Under the pieces are notes generated by a model. That model had not been told where the DNA came from. It made no database searches and saw only the letters and a program-made list of their open reading frames with translations. The translations under genes and the position numbers were made by a program. A stretch of DNA of 64,000 nucleotides from Chengkuizengella marina (GTDB lineage Bacteria; Bacillota; Bacilli; Paenibacillales; KCTC-33759): assembly GCF_009910845.1 (NCBI RefSeq), contig NZ_SIJB01000005.1, forward strand, positions 62,001 to 126,000, in the 5' to 3' direction. Position 1 is the stretch's first letter, and every line of letters starts with the position of its first letter. Shown here piece by piece: positions 6,942 to 16,603 of this stretch.

Positions 6942-9605
6942 ATGGAATACAAACATAGAAAAAGTGGTAAAAGACTTCTCAGTAAAAAGGTCATACCTAT
7001 GGTAGTAAGCAGTTTTTTAAGTGCTCAACTTTTATTTTCACCTATATCAGGGTTGAGTATATCACAAGTGGAAGCAGCATCAGCTAAATTACTGAATGAA
7101 GAGATGATTACGTCCGGAGCTGTTTTACAAAATTATACTTTCACAATGCAACGAGACGGAGAGTATATCAATACAAACGTTGGTGTGATTAAGTTAGATC
7201 TGAATAACCCTTATGTTAAATTAGATGTAATGACAGGTGCTCACGGAAAGTTTACAGAAAGATCAACAGTTCAAAATATGGTGAAGTATACAGATGCAGT
7301 CGCAGGGGTAAATGGTGATTTTTATGCAATGAGTTCAGAAGGTGTACCACTGGGACCAACCATATCTGATGGAGAAATTATGGCATCACCAAGTGAATTA
7401 ACGGGTATGTATACGTTTGGAATTACAGAAGCCAATAAACCAGTCATTGGACTCTATGCATTTGAGGGATTAGTGACAGCTGAGAATGGAGAAAGTTACC
7501 CACTTAGGGGAATCAACAAAACTTACGCATGGTTGGAACCTGGAAATTTACATAGTCATGCAGATTCATTATATATTTACACAAATGCTTGGGGAAGTGA
7601 GCAAAGAGCTGCAGATGGTGCAACTACACCTACAGAAGTATTAGTTGTAGACGGTGTGATTGAAGAAATCTCTGAAGGGAAGTTTCTACAGATGACTCCC
7701 CCCAAAGATGGATATATTTTAAGAGCCCATGGTAAAGCAGCGAAGTTTGTTACAGAGAATATGCGGGTAGGGGACGAGATGGATACCGATTATGAACTTC
7801 TTTCACTTAGTGACGATGGTCAAAATATAAAAGAAGACGATTTTAAAATGCTGATTGGAGGCCATACCGTATTAATACAAGATGGGAAAGCCGCAGATTT
7901 TTCTAGAGATGTATCTAGTCTATTGGGGAATCGCTCTAGGACGGCAATTGGTTATTCTAAAGATGAAAGATACGTGTATATTGTGACAGCAGATCACTAT
8001 GGTGAAAGTGATGGTTTAAGGTTGAGTGAATTACAAGAATTGATGTTACAGCTTGGTATTTACAATGGTATTAACCTTGATGGTGGAGGTTCAACTCAAC
8101 TCGTATCACGTCCTTTGGCTGAATTTGATGTTGAACTAAGTAATCAACCCGAATATGGAAGTGAAAGAAAGGTTGTTAATGGGGTCGGTGTATATTCAAC
8201 AGCTCCGGAAGGTCAATTGAAAGGCATGTTTTTAGATGGACAAACAACGCTCTTCAAAAATGAACAAACCACCTATCAAATGAAAGCATATGATGAATAT
8301 TATAATCCATTAGATGTAAGTGAGTTGGATGTGAACTGGTTGATTTCAAATTCAATTGGGAAGTTTGAAGGAGATGTATTTACACCAAATCAATCGGGTA
8401 CAACGAAAATTACGGCTACCTCAAATAATATCAATGAAAGTTTGGAAATAGAAATTATTGGAAGAGATAATTTGTCTAAAATGGGCTTCTATGCCTCTAA
8501 TTCAAATATGCTCGTTGAAGGTGGTACGTATAAACTACCTGTGTTTGTGAAATCTGAATCTGGAGTTAAACGTACGGTTCCTACTGAATTAATAGATTGG
8601 CAGTTTATCGGTTTTTCAGGAAGTATCGATGGAGATACATTAACCGTTCATAAACTTGGAAATAAAGGAATTGGTAGAATCATTGCTAAATATGATGGTT
8701 ATAGTTCCATGTTAACCTTATCTGCGGGTATTTTAAGAGAGTGGGAAGATTTTAATCTTGAGCAAGTTCCAGTATCTTTCACCGCTTATCCTTCTTTCGT
8801 GAGTGGGGATTTATCCTTCCAACGAGAATCTACCAACAATAAAAGCTTGAGATTAGATTATGATTTTTCTGAGGGTGAAACGGTTAATAAAGCTGCTTAT
8901 GCTGTTTTTAACAACGACGAGGGAATGATAGTAGATGGAGAGCCGCAATTTTTGAAGATGGACTTGTTTGGAGATAATAGCTACAACTGGGTGAGAGCTG
9001 AAGTTATTGACGGAAATGGTGATGTTCAAAAAATAGATATCTCAAAAAATGTGAACTGGGAAGGTTGGGAGACAGTAAACGTTAATCTAGCAGACTATGA
9101 TTTAACATACCCTATAAAAATGAAAAGGTTATATATTGTAAGTCCAGATGTTGGACAAAATGATAGAGAAGTTACTGGATCTGTAGCTTTTGATAACATT
9201 ACCTTTATGTATAGAGGTGAAATTCCACCAATTATTAAACCAAAGGTTGAGATGATTTTAAATGAACAAGTTCTAAAAGTTGACGGTATCTCTCAGGAAC
9301 TAGATCAAGCTCCTGTTGTGATCGAGGGTAGAACGATGGTTCCACTTCGTTTTATAGTAGATGCTTTAGGTGGAGAAGTCACGTGGGATTCGATTGAGAA
9401 GAAAGTCATTTTAATAAAAGAGGATCAGTTAATAGAATTATGGATTAACGATCCAGCTATTAATTTAAATGGGAATAAAGTAACCTCTGATGTTCCACCT
9501 ACTGCTATTAATAATCGTACGATGGTTCCATTGCGATTCGTTTCAGAATTTTTTGGTTGGAAAGTAGGCTGGGATTCATCGACAAATAAAATCACAATGG
9601 AATAA
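6942..9605 (+). CDS. Secreted phosphodiester glycosidase with copper-amine-oxidase-N repeats
   Basis: This is an exported 887-residue protein. The signal peptide ends near VEAAS (about residue 47). A phosphodiester glycosidase (NAGPA-like) domain spans about residues 95-430, with GVNGDFYAMSSEGVPLGPT and the hallmark NLDGGGSTQLV near residue 377. A middle region of beta-rich, Ig-like or carbohydrate-binding character covers about 430-765. Two copper amine oxidase N-terminal repeats (VVIEGRTMVPLRF and AINNRTMVPLRF) cover about 768-887; in Paenibacillaceae such repeats are common tails of surface proteins. The domain hydrolyses sugar-phosphodiester bonds, so a cell-wall polymer or exopolysaccharide is a likely substrate (inference). 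GGAGAG precedes the ATG. Confidence 0.85.
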   Translation: MEYKHRKSGKRLLSKKVIPMVVSSFLSAQLLFSPISGLSISQVEAASAKLLNEEMITSGAVLQNYTFTMQRDGEYINTNVGVIKLDLNNPYVKLDVMTGAHGKFTERSTVQNMVKYTDAVAGVNGDFYAMSSEGVPLGPTISDGEIMASPSELTGMYTFGITEANKPVIGLYAFEGLVTAENGESYPLRGINKTYAWLEPGNLHSHADSLYIYTNAWGSEQRAADGATTPTEVLVVDGVIEEISEGKFLQMTPPKDGYILRAHGKAAKFVTENMRVGDEMDTDYELLSLSDDGQNIKEDDFKMLIGGHTVLIQDGKAADFSRDVSSLLGNRSRTAIGYSKDERYVYIVTADHYGESDGLRLSELQELMLQLGIYNGINLDGGGSTQLVSRPLAEFDVELSNQPEYGSERKVVNGVGVYSTAPEGQLKGMFLDGQTTLFKNEQTTYQMKAYDEYYNPLDVSELDVNWLISNSIGKFEGDVFTPNQSGTTKITATSNNINESLEIEIIGRDNLSKMGFYASNSNMLVEGGTYKLPVFVKSESGVKRTVPTELIDWQFIGFSGSIDGDTLTVHKLGNKGIGRIIAKYDGYSSMLTLSAGILREWEDFNLEQVPVSFTAYPSFVSGDLSFQRESTNNKSLRLDYDFSEGETVNKAAYAVFNNDEGMIVDGEPQFLKMDLFGDNSYNWVRAEVIDGNGDVQKIDISKNVNWEGWETVNVNLADYDLTYPIKMKRLYIVSPDVGQNDREVTGSVAFDNITFMYRGEIPPIIKPKVEMILNEQVLKVDGISQELDQAPVVIEGRTMVPLRFIVDALGGEVTWDSIEKKVILIKEDQLIELWINDPAINLNGNKVTSDVPPTAINNRTMVPLRFVSEFFGWKVGWDSSTNKITME

Positions 9606-9676
9606 ATATTGACATCAATTTACTTTATTCTTTTCTTAATTATGGTAGTATAAAGATATAGGCATCATATTTCGAC

Positions 9677-9756
9677 AATAGTAGACTTTTATGGTGTTTC
9701 AACACCATGGAAGACTACTATTTATAGGTATATAAGTATTTAATACCTATATTTTC
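9677..9756 (+). terminator. Large inverted repeat and second hairpin after the glycosidase gene
   Basis: A 46-bp interrupted palindrome (9677-9722) has outer arms AATAGTAG/CTACTATT and inner arms ATGGTGTT/AACACCAT. It is followed by TATAGGTA/TACCTATA (9723-9751) and then TTTTC. The second hairpin with its T-run is the more conventional terminator; the first may be a protein-binding site. Confidence 0.5.
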
Positions 9757-9818
9757 TCTATAGAGAATCTACATACATAATAATTTCGGCTTGAAATAAC
9801 TGACGGGAGTAGGATATA

Positions 9819-10976
9819 GTGGGGAACTTGGATGCTATCGATAAAGTCATAACAAGAACAATGGAAGTCATGGATGATAGCAAGTATCAAATTTATGAAA
9901 TCTCTGAAAGCGCTCGCTCTGAGTTAGAAGTTCTTAATAATGAGTTAATTAAAGTCATGGGAGAAATCGACAAAGTTATAAGTATTGTTGATGAATTTGA
10001 ATTGAAATTTAGAGATGCTAGAAATAGACTCTCGGAAGTAAGTCGAGATTTGCATCAGTATGGAGAAAACGATATTCGAAAAGCCTATGAAACAGCTAAT
10101 AGCTTTCAAATTGAGTTAATTGTTTATCGTGAAAAGGAAAAAAATCTGAAAGATCGAAGAGATGAATTGCACCAAAGAATTAAAAATATCGAAGGCACAA
10201 TTCATCGAGCAGAAAACGTTGTTTCTCAAATGAATGTTGTGGTTGATTATTTAAAAGGGGACTTGAACCAAGTTTCACGAATTTTAGAAACAGCTAAAAA
10301 CAGACAACTGATCGGATTGAAGATTATTTTGGCACTAGAGGAGGAAAGAAAGAGAATTTCCCGGGAAATTCATGATGGAATTGCTCAATCTATGGCGAAT
10401 TTAGTATTAAGAACCGAAATTGTCGAACGTATGGTAAGTAAAAAGAAATATGATACGTTAATGGATGAGTTCATTGATTTTAAAAATCAAATGAGGTCAG
10501 GCCTAGAAGAAGTAAGAAAGATAATTTTTAATCTACGGCCAATGGCTTTGGATGATTTAGGGCTTGTTCCAGCACTCAGAAAGTATTTACATGATTTTGA
10601 GGAAAAATATGTAATAAATACTTCTATTGATGTTCATGGACACGAAATTCGCTTATCATCAGCAATGGAAGTAGCGATCTACCGGTTTGTGCAGGAGTTT
10701 TGTTCAAATACATATAAACATGCCGAAGCCTCTCAAATTAAATTAGATATTACCTTTGAAGAAGAGATGATCTCGATAACTTTAGAGGATGATGGTCTAG
10801 GATTTGATGTAGAACAAATGGAACTAAAAATTCTTGGTGGCAGCCATTATGGGATTATAGGTATGCGCGAGCGGGTAGAACTTCTTGAAGGAGAGTTTGA
10901 AATCCGTTCTGCATCAAATAGAGGTACCCAAATTACGATGAAGGTACCTGTCAATGCAAGTGAAGAAAAGGAGTGA
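9819..10976 (+). CDS. degS: Sensor histidine kinase DegS
   Basis: DegS is a cytoplasmic kinase that phosphorylates DegU. The first 165 residues form an extended coiled coil (DegS sensor domain) with no membrane segment. A HisKA_3 motif follows, EEERKRISREIHDGIAQ with phospho-acceptor H185. Then comes the HATPase domain with CSNTYKHAEAS (N box), DDGLGFD and GIIGMRERVELL (G boxes). The 385 residues match the Bacillus protein. Initiation is at GTG behind GGGAGTAGGA. It is followed 6 bases later by degU, the conserved pair that controls exoenzymes, motility and competence. Confidence 0.95.
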   Translation: MGNLDAIDKVITRTMEVMDDSKYQIYEISESARSELEVLNNELIKVMGEIDKVISIVDEFELKFRDARNRLSEVSRDLHQYGENDIRKAYETANSFQIELIVYREKEKNLKDRRDELHQRIKNIEGTIHRAENVVSQMNVVVDYLKGDLNQVSRILETAKNRQLIGLKIILALEEERKRISREIHDGIAQSMANLVLRTEIVERMVSKKKYDTLMDEFIDFKNQMRSGLEEVRKIIFNLRPMALDDLGLVPALRKYLHDFEEKYVINTSIDVHGHEIRLSSAMEVAIYRFVQEFCSNTYKHAEASQIKLDITFEEEMISITLEDDGLGFDVEQMELKILGGSHYGIIGMRERVELLEGEFEIRSASNRGTQITMKVPVNASEEKE

Positions 10977-10982
10977 GATAGT

Positions 10983-11699
10983 ATGAATGATGATCATAAA
11001 GTAAGAGTGATCATTGCAGATGACCACGCTCTTTTTAGGGAAGGGTTAAAAAGAATACTAGAAATGGAGGATCAGTTGGAAGTCATAGCTGAATGTGGGG
11101 ATGGCAGCGAAGTATTAGGATGCTGTAAAAAGTATAAACCCGACGTTCTTTTATTAGACATTAATATGCCAAATGAAAATGGTGTAATCACAACAGAGAA
11201 GGTCACTCAACATTTTCCTTTTGTAAAAATTGTTATTTTATCTATTCATGATGACGAAAGTTACGTATTTGAAACCCTAAAAAAAGGGGCATCTGGTTAC
11301 TTATTGAAAGATATGGAATCAAATGAGTTAATTCATGCTGTTAATTCTGTAGTGAAGGGGTATTCATACATACATCCTAAAGTATCTGGTAAATTAATCA
11401 ACCACTTAAGAAGAATGACATACTTAAATGAAACAGGCATTGCCAAACCAAAGGAGCAGCAATCCACAACTTCTAATGTACGATACATATATGATTTGGA
11501 AAATCCTCTAACAAAGAGAGAAGCAGAGGTTTTGTGCTTGATGGCAGAAGGCAGAAACAACAAAGCAATAGGCGAGCAATTATTTATTAGTGAAAAAACA
11601 GTAAAAAATCATGTGAGCAGCATATTACAGAAATTAGAAGTGGAAGATCGTACTCAAGCTGTAATTAACTCAATTAAAAAAGGTTGGGTAACACTTTAA
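10983..11699 (+). CDS. degU: Response regulator DegU
   Basis: DegU is a NarL/LuxR-type response regulator. The receiver domain has the acidic pocket D13/D14 and phospho-acceptor D59 in LLLDINMPNENG, then the SIHDDESYVFETLKKGASGYLLKD region. The C-terminal LuxR helix-turn-helix is LTKREAEVLCLMAEGRNNKAIG...EKTVKNHVSSIL. It is co-transcribed with degS. DegU governs secreted enzymes, flagellar genes and comK in Bacillus; the adjacent competence genes and the flagellar block fit that regulon (inference). Confidence 0.96.
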   Translation: MNDDHKVRVIIADDHALFREGLKRILEMEDQLEVIAECGDGSEVLGCCKKYKPDVLLLDINMPNENGVITTEKVTQHFPFVKIVILSIHDDESYVFETLKKGASGYLLKDMESNELIHAVNSVVKGYSYIHPKVSGKLINHLRRMTYLNETGIAKPKEQQSTTSNVRYIYDLENPLTKREAEVLCLMAEGRNNKAIGEQLFISEKTVKNHVSSILQKLEVEDRTQAVINSIKKGWVTL

Positions 11700-11818
11700 A
11701 GAGAGATACAAAAATTTCGTTTGATTATTATTTTATTCCCTCAGACCTCTTTTTGCATATCCAATTGGAACTCTACAATCCCTAATGGCATATGATGGCA
11801 TATAAGGGAGGTAGACAT

Positions 11819-12226
11819 GTGATGATAGCTGGAATCTTTACGATTATAGGAATTTATGCTTTATGTGCACTAATCGTTCATGTTTCCCATTATTTTCACC
11901 TTAAAAAAAAGGGAGAGATCGAACTTCAGAAAGTTCACTATGTCATCATTTCATATCAAAATGAAAAATTAATTGAATGGGTTCTTCGCTCTATCTTTTT
12001 CTTTTTTTGGTTTCATGGCAAAGAGGTAAAAATAACCGTTGTGGACAAAGGTTCAACAGATGATACACTTGCCATAACAAATCGAATGATTTTGCATAAG
12101 GATTTACAAATTAAAAGTGTTTCAATAAATGAAAGAATTAATTTAGAAAATAAAATTATTGATAAAAATGTAACTGTTATTGACTTAACAAAGGATATAG
12201 GTTTGCAAAATAACCCATTGCTTTAA
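11819..12226 (+). CDS. Small membrane-anchored protein of unknown function
   Basis: One N-terminal membrane helix (IAGIFTIIGIYALCALIVHV) is followed by a short cytosolic region. That region includes VHYVIISYQNEKLIEWVLRS and ITVVDKGSTDDTLAI, which resemble the first two strands and the DxGSxDxT turn of family 2 glycosyltransferases. The protein stops there (about 135 residues), so it cannot be a complete glycosyltransferase; it may be a reduced derivative. GTG (11819) is 7 bases after GGGAGG; the in-frame ATG at 11822 is an alternative. It lies between degU and comFA and is followed by a good terminator. Confidence 0.6.
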   Translation: MMIAGIFTIIGIYALCALIVHVSHYFHLKKKGEIELQKVHYVIISYQNEKLIEWVLRSIFFFFWFHGKEVKITVVDKGSTDDTLAITNRMILHKDLQIKSVSINERINLENKIIDKNVTVIDLTKDIGLQNNPLL

Positions 12227-12261
12227 AGCGCTACATCTAATTAAAAATTATCGGAGTGAAG

Positions 12262-12298
12262 AACACCCGATCAGCAATAAGCTGATTGGGTGTTTTTT
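12262..12298 (+). terminator. Terminator before comFA
   Basis: AACACCCGATCAGC pairs with GCTGATTGGGTGTT around a 5-base loop and is followed by seven T. It separates the degSU-side genes from the comF operon. Confidence 0.9.
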
Positions 12299-12424
12299 TA
12301 TGAACAGGATGGTCATATGCCAGTTACCAGTTCATGGATGAATTAGTGTCAGAATTGTCATATGGATGTGGATGTTATTAATGGGGGTACAATTTTACTC
12401 ATACCAAGTGAGATGGAGGTATTT

Positions 12425-14368
12425 ATGAAAGTTCAATTATATGCTGTAAACCATTCAAGGGATCAAAACGGTATGCGAATTGATTGGAAGTGGTACGTAT
12501 CATTTAAGATGCAAGTAGATGTTCAATATTGGTTCAAACAAAGAAATCACCCATATCTAATTGTGCTTAAACCAAAATTACCGTTAGGTATTGCCTTGAT
12601 TTATTGTAAATTGCATCATTCTTTTGGTCCATTGAAACATTTTAATCAAGATATACCACAATTGACTAAGAATTGGATTCGTTTTATGCTCTTACATCAG
12701 GAGCATGTACAGTTAAGTGAAAAACTACAGAAACAGCTAACCTTCCAAATGGTTCAATCTACTCAATATAACAATGGTATGGATTCCACCATTAATCCAA
12801 ACTTGGAAAGAGAAATTAAACAATCCATTCAAGGTAGAGAATTATTACTAGCAGAATTTATTCATGTATTAAAAAAGTTAGGTTGCACAATCGAAGATCA
12901 ATGGTCTTCTATCATTCAATACTTATATTTAAATGAACAAATTGAAATAAAAAGTGGGGTAACAATGAACCTGAAGAAATCACTCCCTTGGTTACAGCAG
13001 CAAAAAGAAATAACTTGTCATCGTTGTGGTAGTGGTAAAGAGAACATGTACCAAACATTATGTTTATTTTGTGAAGAACATTGTTTGTATTGTGAGCATT
13101 GCATTACGATGGGGAAAAGCAGGTATTGTACACCGCTAATTCGAGGGAAATCTTTATCCTATATGAAATCACAATCCTCAATAATTAAGATTCATCCTAT
13201 AAGCAATTTGAAACATTGGAATTTAAGTGAACCTCAATTGGCAGCAGTGAGAACTGCATGCAAATTTTTAAATGAAACCAAACATCGAATTTCTACAAAA
13301 AAACCTTCCTACTTTTTAATTTGGGCAGTGACTGGGGCAGGGAAAACGGAGATGGTGTTTCCATTAATCCAACAAGAAATAAACAAAGGTCATCAAGTGA
13401 TGCTGGCTACACCCCGAAAAGATGTGGTTCTAGAATTACAGCCACGTTTACAAAAAGCTTTTCCTTATTTACATATCGTAACTTTGTATGGTGGAAGTCC
13501 ACAAAAATGGGAGGAGGGCAATTTATTTATTGCTACAACACATCAGTTGCTTCGTTTTTGGCAAAAGTTTGATTGCATCATTGTTGATGAACTAGATGCT
13601 TTTCCTTTTCATAACAATGAGATGTTACAGTATGCTGCAATGAAAGCAAGTAAACCACATGGGAAATACATCATGTTATCAGCCACACCTCCTACTCAGA
13701 TGATCAAATTAGTAGAACAAGATCAACTTCCGCATATAAAAGTGCCAGTCAGATACCACCGCCATCCGTTGCCTATCCCACAAAGAGTATCTTTCCCGTC
13801 TTTACAACAAATTTGTTCAAATGATCAAATGGAATTCACATCATTAAAAGGAGTCCTTCATAAATACCGAGTAGAAAAAGTGTTATTACATCATATTAGA
13901 GAAACGATACATAGGGGAGCGACTAGTTTCATATTTCTACCTAAAATAAAGTATATCAACCCATTTGTTGACTACTTAAGAACAAAATTTAAGGAAGTAA
14001 ATATACAAGGTGTTTCGTCAATCGATAAACAACGGGAACAGAAAGTGCAAGCCTTTCGAAATAGAGAAATTGAAATCTTAGTGACAACTACGATATTAGA
14101 AAGAGGGGTTACTGTACCTAATACGGATGTTTATATTATTGATGCGGATTCCAACATGTTTGATGAAGCAGCTTTAGTGCAAATGGCAGGACGGGCGGGG
14201 AGATCAATGCAATATCCTGATGGTAAAGTGTACTTTTACTCAAATGAGAAAACGAAAAGTCAGGTAGTAGCTATGAAACAAATTAAACAGATGAATACAT
14301 TAGCTAAGCAAAAAGGGTACCTAAAAGAGCAATACTATAGAAAAGATAGGGGGGATTTCAATGTTTGA
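12425..14368 (+). CDS. comFA: DNA uptake ATPase ComFA
   Basis: ComFA is the membrane-associated DEAD-box-type ATPase that helps pull single-stranded DNA into competent cells. A four-cysteine zinc site (CHRCG...CLFC...CLYCEHC, about residues 198-235) precedes the helicase core. The core has Walker A AVTGAGKTEM near residue 303, the IIVDELDAFPF Walker B/DExD box near 386, MLSATPP (motif III), and a C-terminal helicase domain with TTTILERGVTVPNTDVYIID and QMAGRAGRS. I start at the ATG at 12425, which has GGAGG five bases upstream; an earlier ATG at 12362 has none. It overlaps comFC by 8 bases. Confidence 0.93.
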   Translation: MKVQLYAVNHSRDQNGMRIDWKWYVSFKMQVDVQYWFKQRNHPYLIVLKPKLPLGIALIYCKLHHSFGPLKHFNQDIPQLTKNWIRFMLLHQEHVQLSEKLQKQLTFQMVQSTQYNNGMDSTINPNLEREIKQSIQGRELLLAEFIHVLKKLGCTIEDQWSSIIQYLYLNEQIEIKSGVTMNLKKSLPWLQQQKEITCHRCGSGKENMYQTLCLFCEEHCLYCEHCITMGKSRYCTPLIRGKSLSYMKSQSSIIKIHPISNLKHWNLSEPQLAAVRTACKFLNETKHRISTKKPSYFLIWAVTGAGKTEMVFPLIQQEINKGHQVMLATPRKDVVLELQPRLQKAFPYLHIVTLYGGSPQKWEEGNLFIATTHQLLRFWQKFDCIIVDELDAFPFHNNEMLQYAAMKASKPHGKYIMLSATPPTQMIKLVEQDQLPHIKVPVRYHRHPLPIPQRVSFPSLQQICSNDQMEFTSLKGVLHKYRVEKVLLHHIRETIHRGATSFIFLPKIKYINPFVDYLRTKFKEVNIQGVSSIDKQREQKVQAFRNREIEILVTTTILERGVTVPNTDVYIIDADSNMFDEAALVQMAGRAGRSMQYPDGKVYFYSNEKTKSQVVAMKQIKQMNTLAKQKGYLKEQYYRKDRGDFNV

Positions 14369-15113
14369 AGACAAGCCTCATTTTATTCAAACTCAACTAC
14401 GGTTTCTGCGTTCAATCTTTTCTAATAACTTAAATACATGTTTGATTTGCAAAGAAACTGCCCCAACTTACCAAACCTTATCCTTATGTAATACATGTGC
14501 ATCAATGATACCGTGGATATCCAAAGTTATTTGCCCCATTTGTGGACGATTTGAAGTTTGTTATGATTGTGTTCGCAAATCAAACACCTATTATGAATAC
14601 AGTCGAAGTGCAGTGGAATACAATGAAACCATGCGTGAATGGTTGGCATTATATAAATATAGAGGGAATGAAAGACTTGAAAGTCTATTTATAAAAATGT
14701 TTGATTATGCATTTCAGTTGTTATTAATGTCCACGTCATTAAAAAATTACCCTATACACTGCTTTACCTATATCCCGCTAAGTGAGCAAAGATTACAAGA
14801 AAGAGGTTTTAATCAAGCAGAACGATTTGCACGAGGTCTGAGTAGACTACACCAAATTCCCGTTATTGAGCTTATAAAAAGAGTTCGTCATACTGAAAAA
14901 CAAAGTGTAGGTTCTTGGTCAAATCGTTTTTCTAATATACAAGGAGCCTTTGTGATAAATGAAAAAGAAGTGAAACGAATAAATAAGAAGAGGGTTATGC
15001 GTATCGTTGTGATTGACGATGTATATACAACGGGTAGTACGTTAAATGAATATGCCAAGGTGATTACAGCTCACTTGCCCGCTAAAGTTTATGGGGTGAC
15101 TTGGGCAAGATAA
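14361..15113 (+). CDS. comFC: Competence protein ComFC (phosphoribosyltransferase-like)
   Basis: A 250-residue ComF-family protein required for transformation; it partners ComFA. Two CxxC pairs near the N-terminus (CLICKET, CNTC, CPICG, CYDC) form a zinc-binding double ribbon. The C-terminal phosphoribosyltransferase fold has RLQERGFNQAE and the PRPP-binding motif VVIDDVYTTGSTLNE. The start ATG lies inside the end of comFA behind GGGGGGAT, indicating translational coupling. Its enzymatic activity is not established for the family. Confidence 0.93.
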   Translation: MFEDKPHFIQTQLRFLRSIFSNNLNTCLICKETAPTYQTLSLCNTCASMIPWISKVICPICGRFEVCYDCVRKSNTYYEYSRSAVEYNETMREWLALYKYRGNERLESLFIKMFDYAFQLLLMSTSLKNYPIHCFTYIPLSEQRLQERGFNQAERFARGLSRLHQIPVIELIKRVRHTEKQSVGSWSNRFSNIQGAFVINEKEVKRINKKRVMRIVVIDDVYTTGSTLNEYAKVITAHLPAKVYGVTWAR

Positions 15114-15312
15114 TGTTTAAGTATATTTTTCGTAAGGGAGTATAAATCTAGGATGGTATATAAATGAATTTTCACAAAACTGTATAGTGTTATAATATGG
15201 ATATTAGTAAAAATCATTTACAATATACATAAAAATAGGTACAATGTTAGACCTGATTATAGATAGCTTTATTTCATAGATGGAATAGACATACTAATAA
15301 AGGAGAATCAAT

Positions 15313-16065
15313 ATGCCATTCACTTTCTCACATCCTCTATATGCCCTTCCACTAAAATGGATCAAACCAAAGTATTTTTGTGTTACAGGCCTCGTACTAG
15401 GAAGTATGTCCCCTGATTTTGAGTATTTCATAGCATTGGAACCCTACCGAACAATAGGTCACTCGGTAACAGGATTATTTGTACAAGCCATTCCACTAAG
15501 TATTTTATTTGTTTTTATTTTTCATAAAATAATGATTAAAGCCCTATCATTACATTTACCAAGACTCTATAACTTAGATATGAGGTCCTATCAAGTGTTC
15601 CATTCATGGGAGTTAAATACGTTTCGAAAATGGATTGTTTTTTTAACCTCAGTAGTTATTGGCTTCTTTTCTCATATTTTTATAGATGCGTTTACACATA
15701 CAAGTGGATATTTTGTTTTAAAATTTTCTTTTTTATCAAATACAATAAATGCGATACCTGTTTATAAGTTACTTCAGCACACATTATCTTTATCAGGTCT
15801 TGTCTTCTTAACCCTCCTTTGTTTCCAAGTATTGCATAAACAAAATAATGTAAATAGAAAAACAATCATTAGTCAAAATCAAAAGCTAAAATACTGGAGT
15901 ATTGTTCTATTCATTGCTTTGATAGTTACTATGTTGAAACTTGTATTCACATCTAGCAATAATATAATTGGAATCCTAGTCGTATCACCCATTTCTGGAA
16001 TGTTATTAGGCATATTTGCAGCATCATTGTTTTATAAAATAAATAAAAGGAGAAATATAAAATGA
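15313..16065 (+). CDS. DUF4184-family membrane protein
   Basis: An integral membrane protein of 250 residues with about six hydrophobic segments. It carries the DUF4184 landmarks: TFSHPLYALPLK at the start, VLGSMSPDFEYF, GHSVTG, and FSHIFIDAFTHTSGYF. The conserved His and Asp residues in these segments resemble the metal-hydrolase signature of membrane-bound YdjM-like proteins, but no function is established. ATG follows AAAGGAGAATCA. Its stop overlaps the next gene's start (ATGA), so the two form an operon. Confidence 0.85.
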   Translation: MPFTFSHPLYALPLKWIKPKYFCVTGLVLGSMSPDFEYFIALEPYRTIGHSVTGLFVQAIPLSILFVFIFHKIMIKALSLHLPRLYNLDMRSYQVFHSWELNTFRKWIVFLTSVVIGFFSHIFIDAFTHTSGYFVLKFSFLSNTINAIPVYKLLQHTLSLSGLVFLTLLCFQVLHKQNNVNRKTIISQNQKLKYWSIVLFIALIVTMLKLVFTSSNNIIGILVVSPISGMLLGIFAASLFYKINKRRNIK

Positions 16066-16562
16066 TAGAAACTGATCGTCTCATCTTTCGAAAGTACACA
16101 TTGAAAGATTTAGATTTCTTAATCTCTATGACCTCTGATCCAGAAATGATGAAATATATTGGTAAAGGAACAACCTGGACCGAGGATTTTACGAAAGAAC
16201 GAATGAAATTATGGATGAACAGATATGAAGAAGGTCATATTAGTTTAATGTTAGCGATTAGAAAATCAGATCAATCTTTTATTGGACATGCAGGACTACT
16301 TCCACAAGAAGTAGAAGGGAAAGATGAACTAGAAGTTGGTTATTGGATTGCTAAACCCTATTGGGGTCAAGGTTATGCTTCCGAAGCAGCTATCGCTTGG
16401 AAGGAATACGGGATGAATCATTTAGGGAAAGATAGATTAATTTCACTTATAAAACTTGGAAACACAGGGTCACAGAATGTCGCAAAGAAAAACGGGATGT
16501 CCTTAGAAAAAGAAATCGTTTTTCATGAGGTAGAAGCAGAGATGTGGTCCATTCATCGATAA
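16062..16562 (+). CDS. GNAT-family N-acetyltransferase
   Basis: A 166-residue RimJ/RimL-type acetyltransferase. ETDRLIFRKYTLKDLDFL is the family opening. YWIAKPYWGQGYASEAAIAW contains the acetyl-CoA pyrophosphate-binding QGYASE loop, and NVAKKNGMSLEKE is the closing helix and strand. It is translationally coupled to the DUF4184 gene. The substrate cannot be deduced. Confidence 0.88.
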   Translation: MIETDRLIFRKYTLKDLDFLISMTSDPEMMKYIGKGTTWTEDFTKERMKLWMNRYEEGHISLMLAIRKSDQSFIGHAGLLPQEVEGKDELEVGYWIAKPYWGQGYASEAAIAWKEYGMNHLGKDRLISLIKLGNTGSQNVAKKNGMSLEKEIVFHEVEAEMWSIHR

Positions 16563-16603
16563 AATAAAGTTCAAGGTGTGTCCTTTAGAAAGGAATGAAT
16601 GAC

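Noticed and set aside
13321-13572. 83-codon frame within comFA in another phase
   Set aside because: It lies fully inside the helicase domain of comFA with no translation signals of its own.
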